A stretch of DNA of 57,362 bases. Origin: Betaproteobacteria bacterium. GTDB taxonomy: Bacteria > Pseudomonadota > Gammaproteobacteria > Burkholderiales > Casimicrobiaceae. A model generated the notes under the pieces. It did not search any database, was not told the DNA's origin, and was given only the letters and a program-made list of their open reading frames with translations. Below are positions 7,851 through 15,397 of this stretch, in pieces. Location: positions 1 to 57,362 of the forward strand of contig JAOUIA010000020.1 in assembly GCA_029884335.1 (NCBI GenBank). The letters run 5' to 3'. The translations under genes were made by a program, and so were the position numbers. Within the stretch, counting starts at the first letter, position 1, and every line of letters starts with the position of its first letter.

Positions 7851-10307
7851 TTGAAGCCGACGACGGAAGCTGCTGCACGGCACACGCCTCCCCGCGAGGC
7901 GTCGAAGATCCTTGGCGATTGCAGGGACATCGCCACGGGACGCCTGCGCGCTGCCTTTGCCGGGATCCTCAACAAGGTCGGCGACGTGCTGATGGACCGC
8001 GCCATGCGCACCGACGTGCGCGAGGAGCAGCAGATGTTCCTCGACGCGCGCGCGGTGCTCAAGGCGCAGCACGACTCGCTGCTGGGCGAGTTCGAGAAAC
8101 GCCTCAAGCGGCGCATCGACGACGGATTCGCCGGTCGCGGCGACGTGGACAAGCCCGACTTCGGCCAGGCCAAGTCCGACGAGCTCACGCTCGTCGAGAC
8201 GTCCACGATGGACGAGTCGGTGATCCGCGGGAACCTGAAGCGGGTCGTCGAGAACGCCTGCTACGAGGAGCTGCAGCTGCTCAACCGCGGCGTGGGGCAC
8301 CTGCTCGGCCGCCCCGACCTCGAGACCGATGGCAACCCGATGGCGCCGGCGATCGTCGTCGACTCGTTCGCCGATGCGCTCAAGGAGGTCAAGACCGAGA
8401 CTCGCATCAAGTTCCAGGTGCTGAAGGAGCTGAACCAGGCGCCGCTCGGCGACCTCGCCTCGATCTACGCGGATCTCAACAAGCACCTCGCCTCGCTCAA
8501 CGTCGTGCCCGCGGCCATGCGCGCGCTGAATGTCGGCGGGCATGCCCATCGCGCCGAGCCGCGCAAGGCGCAGGCCCCTGCCACGCCGCCGGCGCCCACG
8601 GAAGTCGACGTGATGGCGCTGTTCCAGCGCATGTTCGCGGGCGGCGCGATGATGCGCGCGGCGGCGCAGCCTCCGCAGGGGTACGCGCCACAGGGGTACG
8701 CGCCACAGGGCTCCGCGGCGCAGGGTCCCGGCTACGGCGGTCCGGCCCTGCCGATGCCGGACTACGCGCCGCCGCCGGCGGGCATGGGCCAGGGCTTCGA
8801 GGCCGCGCCGGGCGGCGACATGGACTTCCCGCAGATCCAGGCGCCCGCCGGCGCAGCGTCCGCCACGCGGACGTTCGTGCCGATGCCGCCCACGCCCTCC
8901 GGCTACGTCCCCGGCGCGCCGATCATCTCGACCGCCGACCTGCACGAGGGCCTGACGCGCCTGCAGGCGGGCCAGACGAACTTCGACGTCGGCGGCGCGC
9001 AGGTCGCGTTCTCCGGCATCCCCGCAGGCCTGCACAACGTCCTGCGCGACCTGCAGGGCTCCCCGCTCGGCCACAAGGCGAACCAGCTCGAGTCGATGAC
9101 GATCGAGATGGTCGCGATGCTGTTCGACTTCATCTTCGAGACGAAGGACCTGCCGGACGGCATCAAGGCGCTGCTCGCGCGGCTGCAGATCCCCGTGCTG
9201 AAGGCCGCCATGCTCGACGGCGCTTTCTTCGCGAAGAAGACGCACCCGGCGCGCCTGCTGGTCAACGAACTGGCCCAGGCCGGGCTGGGCTGGTCGCCGG
9301 TGATGGGCTCCGACGACCCGCTCTACAAGGAGATCGAGCGCATCGTCCACGCCGTCCTCGAGAGTTTCAGCGAGGATCTGACGCTGTTCGAGGACCTGCG
9401 CACCGAGCTTACGGCGTTCCTCGCCGAGGAGGAGAAGGCCGCCGAGCAGAACATCGCGGCCAACGCCGAGGAGATCAACGTCCGCGACCGCCACGACGTT
9501 GCGGCCGCCGTCGCCCGCGCGGAGGTCGAGAAGCGCATCGAGGCGTATCCGGTGCCGGCCTTCCTCGCCGGCTTCCTGCGCCAGTACTGGGTGGGCGCGC
9601 TCGCCTCGGTCTACGTCGAAGGCGGCGAGGACAGCGAGGCCTGGGGCTCGGCGGTCACCACGCTGGAGGACCTCGTCTGGAGCGTCCAGCCCAAGCGCAG
9701 CACGGAGGACCGCAGGCACCTGATCGCGATGCTGCCGTCGCTGCTCAAGCGCCTGAACGCCGGCATGCAGAAGCAGCGCTGGACGCCCGAGGAGCGCGAG
9801 CCGTTCATGACGCACCTCGTCGAGGCGCACGCGGCGGCGGTGAAGCCGTCGCTCGCGCACGTCGAGTCGCCGACCGCGGCGGTCGCCGAGCAGGCGAAGG
9901 TGCAGGCGGAGGTCGCCAAGGCGGCGGGCGACGAGCGCGCGGCGGAAAAGGCGCAGGCGCTCGCCGAGGCGATGGCGCCCGCTCCGCCGCCCGAGCCGGA
10001 GCGCGAGGTGCTCGACGACGAGTTCCTCGAGATCGCGCGCAGCCTCGAGCGCGGCATGTGGGTCGAGTTCGAGGGCGAGGACGGGCAACTCGCGTTCGCG
10101 AAGCTGGCCTGGGTCAGCCCGCTGCGCGGCACCTACCTCTTCACCAACCGCCAGGGCCAGAAGGCGCTGTCGATCACCGCCGAGGAGCTCGCCGAGTACT
10201 TCCGCGAGGATCGCGCCCGCGTGGTCGAGGCCGAGCCGCTCATCGACCGCGCCTTCAGCAACATGATGCAGCAGATGGAAGGCAAGATGGAGGCGGAGGC
10301 GGCGTGA
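7851..10307 (+). CDS. DUF1631 family protein
   Basis: An 818-residue cytoplasmic protein of the DUF1631 family (sometimes mis-named thymidine phosphorylase). The N-terminal helical part (1-240) includes the family-like stretch LVETSTMDESVIRGNLKR. It is followed by a flexible Pro/Gln/Gly/Ala-rich linker at about 255-355, a second helical block, and a C-terminal segment (about 715-800) with GMWVEFEGEDGQLAFAKLAWVSP that looks like a small PilZ-type beta barrel. The only sensible start in frame is TTG at 7851, preceded by GGCAGGGAAA about 12 bp upstream. It is coupled by a GTGA overlap to the next gene. The molecular function is not established. Confidence 0.85.
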   Translation: MKPTTEAAARHTPPREASKILGDCRDIATGRLRAAFAGILNKVGDVLMDRAMRTDVREEQQMFLDARAVLKAQHDSLLGEFEKRLKRRIDDGFAGRGDVDKPDFGQAKSDELTLVETSTMDESVIRGNLKRVVENACYEELQLLNRGVGHLLGRPDLETDGNPMAPAIVVDSFADALKEVKTETRIKFQVLKELNQAPLGDLASIYADLNKHLASLNVVPAAMRALNVGGHAHRAEPRKAQAPATPPAPTEVDVMALFQRMFAGGAMMRAAAQPPQGYAPQGYAPQGSAAQGPGYGGPALPMPDYAPPPAGMGQGFEAAPGGDMDFPQIQAPAGAASATRTFVPMPPTPSGYVPGAPIISTADLHEGLTRLQAGQTNFDVGGAQVAFSGIPAGLHNVLRDLQGSPLGHKANQLESMTIEMVAMLFDFIFETKDLPDGIKALLARLQIPVLKAAMLDGAFFAKKTHPARLLVNELAQAGLGWSPVMGSDDPLYKEIERIVHAVLESFSEDLTLFEDLRTELTAFLAEEEKAAEQNIAANAEEINVRDRHDVAAAVARAEVEKRIEAYPVPAFLAGFLRQYWVGALASVYVEGGEDSEAWGSAVTTLEDLVWSVQPKRSTEDRRHLIAMLPSLLKRLNAGMQKQRWTPEEREPFMTHLVEAHAAAVKPSLAHVESPTAAVAEQAKVQAEVAKAAGDERAAEKAQALAEAMAPAPPPEPEREVLDDEFLEIARSLERGMWVEFEGEDGQLAFAKLAWVSPLRGTYLFTNRQGQKALSITAEELAEYFREDRARVVEAEPLIDRAFSNMMQQMEGKMEAEAA
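8676..8720 (+). repeat. 15-bp tandem repeat coding QGYAP
   Basis: Inside the linker of the DUF1631 protein the unit CAGGGGTACGCGCCA occurs twice exactly (8676-8690 and 8691-8705), followed by a diverged third copy. It codes QGYAP-QGYAP-QGSAA. Repeats of this kind can change copy number by slippage without breaking the frame. Confidence 0.8.
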
Positions 10308-11059
10308 CCGCCATCGGCGCCTACGTCATCGGCGACGAGATCCTCTCCGGCAAGCGCGCCGACAAGCACCTCGCCCACCTGATCGCGACGCTCGGCGCGC
10401 GCGGCCTCGGGCTCGATTACGCGCACTACGTCGGCGACGACCGCGGGCGGCTCACGGCGCTGCTGCGCGACTCCTTCCGGCGCGGCGACCTCGCGTTCAG
10501 CTTCGGCGGCATCGGCGCCACGCCGGACGACCACACGCGGCAGGCGGCCGCCGCCGCGCTCGACGTGCCGCTGGCGGAGCATCCCGAGGCGGTCGCGGGC
10601 ATCGTGGCGCGCTTCGGCGACGCGGCGTATCCGCACCGCGTGCTGATGGCGCACTTCCCGCAGGGCGCCACGATCATCCCCAACCCCGTCAACGGCGTGG
10701 CGGCGTTCTCGATCCGCGACCACCACTTCCTGCCCGGCTTTCCGCAGATGGCGTGGCCGATGCTCGACTGGGTGCTCGCGACGCGCTACCCCGACCTCGT
10801 GCGCGAGCCGCCGGTGGAGCGCATGGTCGTGGTCTGGGACGCCGGCGAGAGCCAGCTGTTGCCGCTGATGACCGAGAACGTCGCGCGCTTCCCGCGCGTG
10901 AAGCTGTTCAGCCTGCCTTCGTTCTCGGGCGACGGCGGGCGGCGCCGCCTGGAACTCGGCGTGCGCGGCGCGGCGGCCGACGCCGACGAGGCGTTCGCGC
11001 ACCTGCGCGCAGGCGTTGCCGCCTCGGGCTTCCCGTTCGAGGAAGGAGGGCAGGCGTGA
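10304..11059 (+). CDS. Molybdopterin-binding (MoCF/CinA N-terminal-like) domain protein
   Basis: A 251-residue protein with the MoCF_biosynth fold seen in CinA, MoaB and eukaryotic FAD synthase N-termini. Seen: AYVIGDEILSGKRADKH at the N-terminus, the GDD and SFGGIGATPDDHTRQA loop (the usual GGxGxTxDD pattern) and FPQGATIIPNPVNGVAAF. There is no CinA amidase domain, so it is a stand-alone version. The GTG start overlaps the stop of the DUF1631 gene (GTGA), and its own stop overlaps the next start in the same way, so the three genes are translated in series. Such proteins are often called competence/damage-inducible protein A, but a role in competence should not be assumed. Confidence 0.88.
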   Translation: MTAIGAYVIGDEILSGKRADKHLAHLIATLGARGLGLDYAHYVGDDRGRLTALLRDSFRRGDLAFSFGGIGATPDDHTRQAAAAALDVPLAEHPEAVAGIVARFGDAAYPHRVLMAHFPQGATIIPNPVNGVAAFSIRDHHFLPGFPQMAWPMLDWVLATRYPDLVREPPVERMVVVWDAGESQLLPLMTENVARFPRVKLFSLPSFSGDGGRRRLELGVRGAAADADEAFAHLRAGVAASGFPFEEGGQA

Positions 11060-11535
11060 CGCGGGGTCCGGGCGCGGACGCGCAGGGGCTGCGCTTCGAC
11101 GCGGCCGTCGTCGGCGAGGCGTTCACCAGCACGCTGACGGTCACCGAGACGCACCTCGTGCTCGGCGCGGGGCTGATCGGCGACTTCAACCCGCACCACG
11201 TGAACGAGACCTACGCGCGCGGCTCGCGCTACGGCGGGCGCATCCTGCACGGCATGCTGACCTCCGCGATCATGGGCGCGTCGGTCGGCATGCGCTTCCA
11301 GGGCACCGCGATCGGCTACCTCGAGCACCACGCCCGTTTCCTCGCCCCCGTGTATCCCGGCGACACGCTCGCCACGACGTGGAAGATCGTCGAGACGCAC
11401 GCCAAGCCGAAGCACGGCGGCGGCGTGGTCGTGCTGCACGCCGAGTGCCGCAACCAGGAGGGCACGGTGGTCGCGACCGGCGAGGCGAGGATCCTCGTCG
11501 GCAACGACCCGACCGGCAGGGGCTCAGCCGGCTGA
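11056..11535 (+). CDS. MaoC-like (R)-specific enoyl-CoA hydratase family protein
   Basis: A 159-residue single hot-dog-fold protein. The hydratase 2 motif is clear: DFNPHHVNETYA supplies the catalytic Asp and His, and GRILHGMLTSA follows. Family members hydrate trans-2-enoyl-CoA or related thioesters. The GTG start overlaps the upstream stop (GTGA). The last 12 bp overlap the 3' end of pyrD on the opposite strand. The physiological substrate is not determined by the context. Confidence 0.88.
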   Translation: MTRGPGADAQGLRFDAAVVGEAFTSTLTVTETHLVLGAGLIGDFNPHHVNETYARGSRYGGRILHGMLTSAIMGASVGMRFQGTAIGYLEHHARFLAPVYPGDTLATTWKIVETHAKPKHGGGVVVLHAECRNQEGTVVATGEARILVGNDPTGRGSAG

Positions 11536-12576
11536 CGCCGCTCCGGCGCGTCGCGCGCCGAAGCCGCGCGTCGCGCGGACGCACTCGGCGACCAGCGCGG
11601 GACCCCGGTAGACGAGCCCGGTGTAGAGCTGCACCAGCGTCGCGCCGGCCTCGAGCTTCTCGCGCGCGTCGGCGCCGCTCATCACGCCGCCTGCGCCGAT
11701 CACCGGCAGCGCGCCGTCGAGCGCGCGGGCGAGCCGGCGCACCACCGCGTTCGCCCGCTCGCGCAGCGGCGCGCCGGACAATCCGCCTGCCTCGCTGGCG
11801 TGCGGCAAGCCCTCGACGCCCTCGCGAGAGAGCGTCGTGTTGGTCGCGATCACCGCGTCGACGCGGTGGCGCACGCACAGCCGGGCGATGCCGTCGACGG
11901 CCACCGGCTGCAGGTCGGGAGCGATCTTGAGCGCCAGCGGCGTGTACTTGCCGTGGCGGTCGGCGAGCTTCGCCTGCTCGCCCTTCAGCGTGGCCATCAG
12001 CGCCGCGAGCGCATCCTCGTGCTGCAGGTCGCGCAGGCCCTTCGTGTTCGGCGAGCTGACGTTGACGGCGACGTAGCTCGCGTGCGCGCAGCAGCCGCGA
12101 AAGCCCGCGAGGTAGTCGTCGACGGCGCGGTCGTTGGGCGTGTCGAAGTTGCGGCCGATGTTGAGGCCGACGATGCCCTGCCAGCGCGCGCGGGCGCGGT
12201 TGGCGAGGAACGCCTCGAGCCCGCCGTTGTTGAACCCCATGCGGTTGACCAGCGCCTGCGCCGCGACGATGCGGAAGAGGCGCGGGCGCGGATTGCCCGG
12301 CTGCGGGCGGGGCGTGACAGTCCCGCACTCGATGTGGCCGAAGCCCAGCGCGGCGAGCCCGTCGATGTGCTCGGCGTCCTTGTCGAGGCCCGCGGCCAGT
12401 CCGATGCGGTTGGGGAACGTCAATCCCATCGCCTCGACCGGGTCGTCGGGAACAGCGGGGAACGCGAGCGACGCGAGGCCGATGCGCGCGGCGGCGTCGA
12501 GGCCGCCGAAGGAAACGCGGTGCGCGGTCTCGGGGTCGAGGCGGAAGAGCAGCGGGCGAACGAGCGGGTAGAGCAT
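11524..12576 (-). CDS. pyrD: Dihydroorotate dehydrogenase (quinone), class 2
   Basis: Oxidises dihydroorotate to orotate in pyrimidine synthesis, passing electrons to quinone at the inner membrane. Starting at the ATG at 12574-12576 gives 350 aa beginning MLYPLVRPLLFRLDPETAHR, the usual membrane-associating N-terminal helix of class 2 enzymes. Seen: the FMN-binding GLAAGLDKD, GFGHIECGTVTPRPQPGNP, NRMGFNNGG, NVSSPNTKGLRDLQ with the catalytic Ser of class 2 enzymes, the substrate-side KIAPDL, ATNTTLSREG, and the phosphate-binding IGAGGVMSGADA. An in-frame upstream start would only add an unconserved tail. It is divergent from mltB. Confidence 0.97.
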   Translation of the reverse strand: MLYPLVRPLLFRLDPETAHRVSFGGLDAAARIGLASLAFPAVPDDPVEAMGLTFPNRIGLAAGLDKDAEHIDGLAALGFGHIECGTVTPRPQPGNPRPRLFRIVAAQALVNRMGFNNGGLEAFLANRARARWQGIVGLNIGRNFDTPNDRAVDDYLAGFRGCCAHASYVAVNVSSPNTKGLRDLQHEDALAALMATLKGEQAKLADRHGKYTPLALKIAPDLQPVAVDGIARLCVRHRVDAVIATNTTLSREGVEGLPHASEAGGLSGAPLRERANAVVRRLARALDGALPVIGAGGVMSGADAREKLEAGATLVQLYTGLVYRGPALVAECVRATRGFGARRAGAASAG

Positions 12577-12662
12577 CGGGTGCTGCTTGCTGCTCTCGTT
12601 GCGAAGGCGCGCGATGATACCATCGGCGCGAAGCCGCACGTCCTGGCGCCGTCCTCCCTCTC

Positions 12663-13697
12663 GTGCCCCATCGATTCGCCGCCGCGGCGCTCGCGGCCCT
12701 CATCGCGTTCGGCGCCGGTGCGGGCGTCGCGCAGCCGCGCAAGCCCGCGTCCGCCGAGACGCGTCCCGCGTATCCCGCGCGCGAGGACGCTCGCGCGTTC
12801 GTCGCCGAGATGGCCGCGGAGCACGGCTTCGCCGCGGCCGATGTCGAGCGCTGGCTGCGCGACGCGAAGTTCCAGCCGCGCGTGGTCGAGCTGATGAATC
12901 GCCCCGTGCTCGAGCCGCCGAAGTGGTACGAGTACGCGCCGCCGTTCCTCTCCGCCGAGCGCGTCGAGGCGGGGCTCGCGTTCTGGTCGGCGAATGCCGC
13001 GGCGCTCGAGCGCGCGCAGCGGACGACCGGCGTGCCCGCCGAGGTGATCGTGGCGATCATCGGCGTGGAGACCTACTACGGGCGCATCACCGGCAGCCAC
13101 CGCGTGATCGATGTGCTCGCCACGCTGGCCTTCGACTACCCGCGGCGCGCCGCGTTCTTCCGCGGCGAGCTCAAGGAGTTCCTGCTGCTCGCCCGCGAGC
13201 AGCGCATCTCGCCGCTCGCGCCGCGCGGCTCGTTCGCCGGCGCGATGGGCCTGCCGCAGTTCATGCCGGGAAGCTACCGGCGCTTCGCGGTCGACTTCGA
13301 CGGGTCCGGCTCGGTCGACCTGTGGCGCAGCGCCGAGGACGCGATCGGCAGCGTGGCCAACTTCCTCGTCCGCCACGACTGGAAGCCGGGCCAGCCGGTG
13401 CTCGCGAAGGCCTACGTCGACGCCGCGCAGCGCGACGCCGTGCTGCGGCGGCTCGACGGCGGCCTCTCGGAGCGGCGCGCGCTCGGGGCGTGGAACCTCG
13501 ACGGGGTCACCACGCAGCCGCTGCCCGTCGACGTCCAGCCGGACCCGATCGGGGTGCTTCTGCTCGAGGAGTCGGCGACGGCGTCGAGCACCTGGCTCGC
13601 GTTCCACAACTTCTACGTGATCACGCGCTACAACCGCAGCCGCCTGTACGCCGCCTCGGTCTGGCAGCTGGCGCAGGCGCTGCGCGCGAAGCGCTGA
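12663..13697 (+). CDS. mltB: Lytic murein transglycosylase B
   Basis: Cleaves the glycan strand of peptidoglycan to a 1,6-anhydro end. The GTG start gives 344 aa with a hydrophobic N-terminal export signal (AAAALAALIAFGAGAGVA); I see no lipobox Cys, so it may be soluble periplasmic. The family core is present: FQPRVVELMNRP, VIVAIIGVETYYG with the catalytic Glu at about residue 138, the GSFAGAMGLPQFMPGSYRRFAVDFDG block, and DLWRSAEDAIGSVANFL. The gene abuts pgi on the opposite strand with no gap. Confidence 0.94.
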   Translation: MPHRFAAAALAALIAFGAGAGVAQPRKPASAETRPAYPAREDARAFVAEMAAEHGFAAADVERWLRDAKFQPRVVELMNRPVLEPPKWYEYAPPFLSAERVEAGLAFWSANAAALERAQRTTGVPAEVIVAIIGVETYYGRITGSHRVIDVLATLAFDYPRRAAFFRGELKEFLLLAREQRISPLAPRGSFAGAMGLPQFMPGSYRRFAVDFDGSGSVDLWRSAEDAIGSVANFLVRHDWKPGQPVLAKAYVDAAQRDAVLRRLDGGLSERRALGAWNLDGVTTQPLPVDVQPDPIGVLLLEESATASSTWLAFHNFYVITRYNRSRLYAASVWQLAQALRAKR

Positions 13698-15320
13698 TCA
13701 GCCGGACGCGAGACGGCGCGCGTGCGCGGCCAGCGCCGCGGTCGAAGCGTCGGTGCCCTCAGGCAGCGGCGCGCCTTCGACCAGGGTCGCGGCGATCGGC
13801 TTCGCCAGCGTCTTGCCCAGCTCGACGCCCCACTGATCGAACGGGTTGGTGCCGGCGAGCGCGGCCTCCACGCAGGTGCGGTGCTCCCAGAGCGCGACGA
13901 GCGCGCCGAGGTTCCACGCGTCGACGACGGGCAGCATCAGCGTCGACGACGGCCGGTCGCCCGGGCACGCGCGCGCGGCGACGGCGGCGGCGAGCGCCTC
14001 GCCGGCGAGCCCGCTGCCTGCCAGCTCCGCCTCCACCGCCTTCGGCTGCCTTCCTGCGAGCAGCGCCTGCGCCTGCGCGAGCGCGTTGGCGACGAGCTGC
14101 CGCTGGCGCTCGCCGTCGCCGTGCGGCGAGCGCACGGGAACCACGAACTCCACGCTCGCGCGCTGCGTGCCCTGGTGCAGCCACTGGAAGAACGAGTGCT
14201 GCGCGTCGGTGCCGGCGGCGCCCCACAGGCCGATCGCGGTCGGGCCGTCGCACGGCGAGCCGTCGCGCGTGACGCGCTTGCCGTTGCTCTCCAGCACGAG
14301 CTGCTGGAGAAACGCGGGGAAGAGATCGAGCGCCTGCGCGTAGGGGACGACCAGCCTCTGGCGGACGCCCATCCAGCGCGCGTTCCACCACGCGAGCGCG
14401 CCGAGCACGACGGCGACGTTGCGCTCCGGCGGCGCGCCGCGCACGTGCGCATCCATCGCCGCGGCGCCGGCGCACAGCGCGTCGAATGCCGCCGGGCCGA
14501 GCGCGACGGCGATCGGCAGCCCGGCGGCGCTCCACAGCGAGTAGCGGCCGCCGACCCAGTCCCACATCGGCAGCACCTGCGCGGACGCGATGCCGAACGC
14601 CTGCGCCGCCGCGGCGTTCGCGGTCACGCCGACGAAGTGCGCCGCGAGGTCCTGCCTGCCGAGCTGCGCGGACAGCCACCGCTGCGCCTCGCGCGCGTTG
14701 GCAAGCGTCTCCAGCGTGGTGAACGTCTTCGAAGTCACGACGAACAGCGTCGACGCCGCGTCGGCGCCGCGCAGCGCTCGCGCCAGCGCCGCCGGATCGA
14801 CATTGGCGACGAAGTCGACGGCGACCCCCGCGGCGTCGCTTCCGCCGAGCGCCGCCACGGCCATCCGCGGCCCGAGGTCCGAGCCGCCGATGCCGAGGTT
14901 GATCACGCGCCGGATCGTCTGCCCTGTCGCGCCGGTCCACCGCCCGCTGCGCAGCCGGTCGGCGATTTCCGCCACGCGTCGCCGCGTGTCGCGGATCGCC
15001 GGCAGTACGTCCTGCCCGTCCACGCGCAACGGCGTTTCGTCCTGCTGGCGCAGCGCCGTGTGCAGCGCCGGACGGCCTTCGGAGAGGTTGACGCGCTCGC
15101 CGGCGAACTGCGCCTCGATCCAGCGCGGCACGCCTGCCGCGACGGCGTGCGCGACGAGCGCCGCGAGCGCGGCGTCGTCGATGCGCTCCTTGCTGTAGTC
15201 GACGCGCCAGTCGCCCCAGTCGATCGCGAGGCGCCGGGCACGATCCGGATCCGCGCGGAAGAGCCGTCGCAGGCTCGCGTCCGCCAGCCTGCCCGCATGC
15301 GCGTTGAGTTCTTCGATCAT
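13698..15320 (-). CDS. pgi: Glucose-6-phosphate isomerase
   Basis: Interconverts glucose-6-phosphate and fructose-6-phosphate in glycolysis and gluconeogenesis. At 540 aa it is the normal size for the large bacterial PGI. Seen: INLGIGGSDLGPRMA, the sugar-phosphate loop VTSKTFTTLETLANA, the second PGI signature GGRYSLWSAAGLPIA, and the C-terminal NPFDQWGVELGKTLAK with the conserved Gln and Lys. It starts with ATG at 15318-15320, divergent from ppc, and meets mltB tail to tail. Confidence 0.97.
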   Translation of the reverse strand: MIEELNAHAGRLADASLRRLFRADPDRARRLAIDWGDWRVDYSKERIDDAALAALVAHAVAAGVPRWIEAQFAGERVNLSEGRPALHTALRQQDETPLRVDGQDVLPAIRDTRRRVAEIADRLRSGRWTGATGQTIRRVINLGIGGSDLGPRMAVAALGGSDAAGVAVDFVANVDPAALARALRGADAASTLFVVTSKTFTTLETLANAREAQRWLSAQLGRQDLAAHFVGVTANAAAAQAFGIASAQVLPMWDWVGGRYSLWSAAGLPIAVALGPAAFDALCAGAAAMDAHVRGAPPERNVAVVLGALAWWNARWMGVRQRLVVPYAQALDLFPAFLQQLVLESNGKRVTRDGSPCDGPTAIGLWGAAGTDAQHSFFQWLHQGTQRASVEFVVPVRSPHGDGERQRQLVANALAQAQALLAGRQPKAVEAELAGSGLAGEALAAAVAARACPGDRPSSTLMLPVVDAWNLGALVALWEHRTCVEAALAGTNPFDQWGVELGKTLAKPIAATLVEGAPLPEGTDASTAALAAHARRLASG

Positions 15321-15363
15321 CGCCAGTGATGCTTCCGGCCCGGCCGTTGCGGTTCGCTGCCCC

Positions 15364-15369
15364 TATACT
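15364..15369 (+). promoter_or_regulatory. Candidate -10 element of ppc
   Basis: TATACT lies 28 bp before the GTG at 15398. No good -35 is visible at 16-18 bp. If used, transcription would begin near 15376, downstream of the in-frame ATG at 15326. This favours the GTG at 15398 as the ppc start. Confidence 0.35.
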
Positions 15370-15397
15370 CGACGGCATTGTAAACGGGACCGCTGCC

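Noticed and set aside
3728-8206. A 1492-codon open frame on the minus strand
   Set aside because: It lies antisense to hrpA, has no family motifs, and is made of Arg/Leu/Gly-rich sequence as expected for the shadow of a GC-rich gene.
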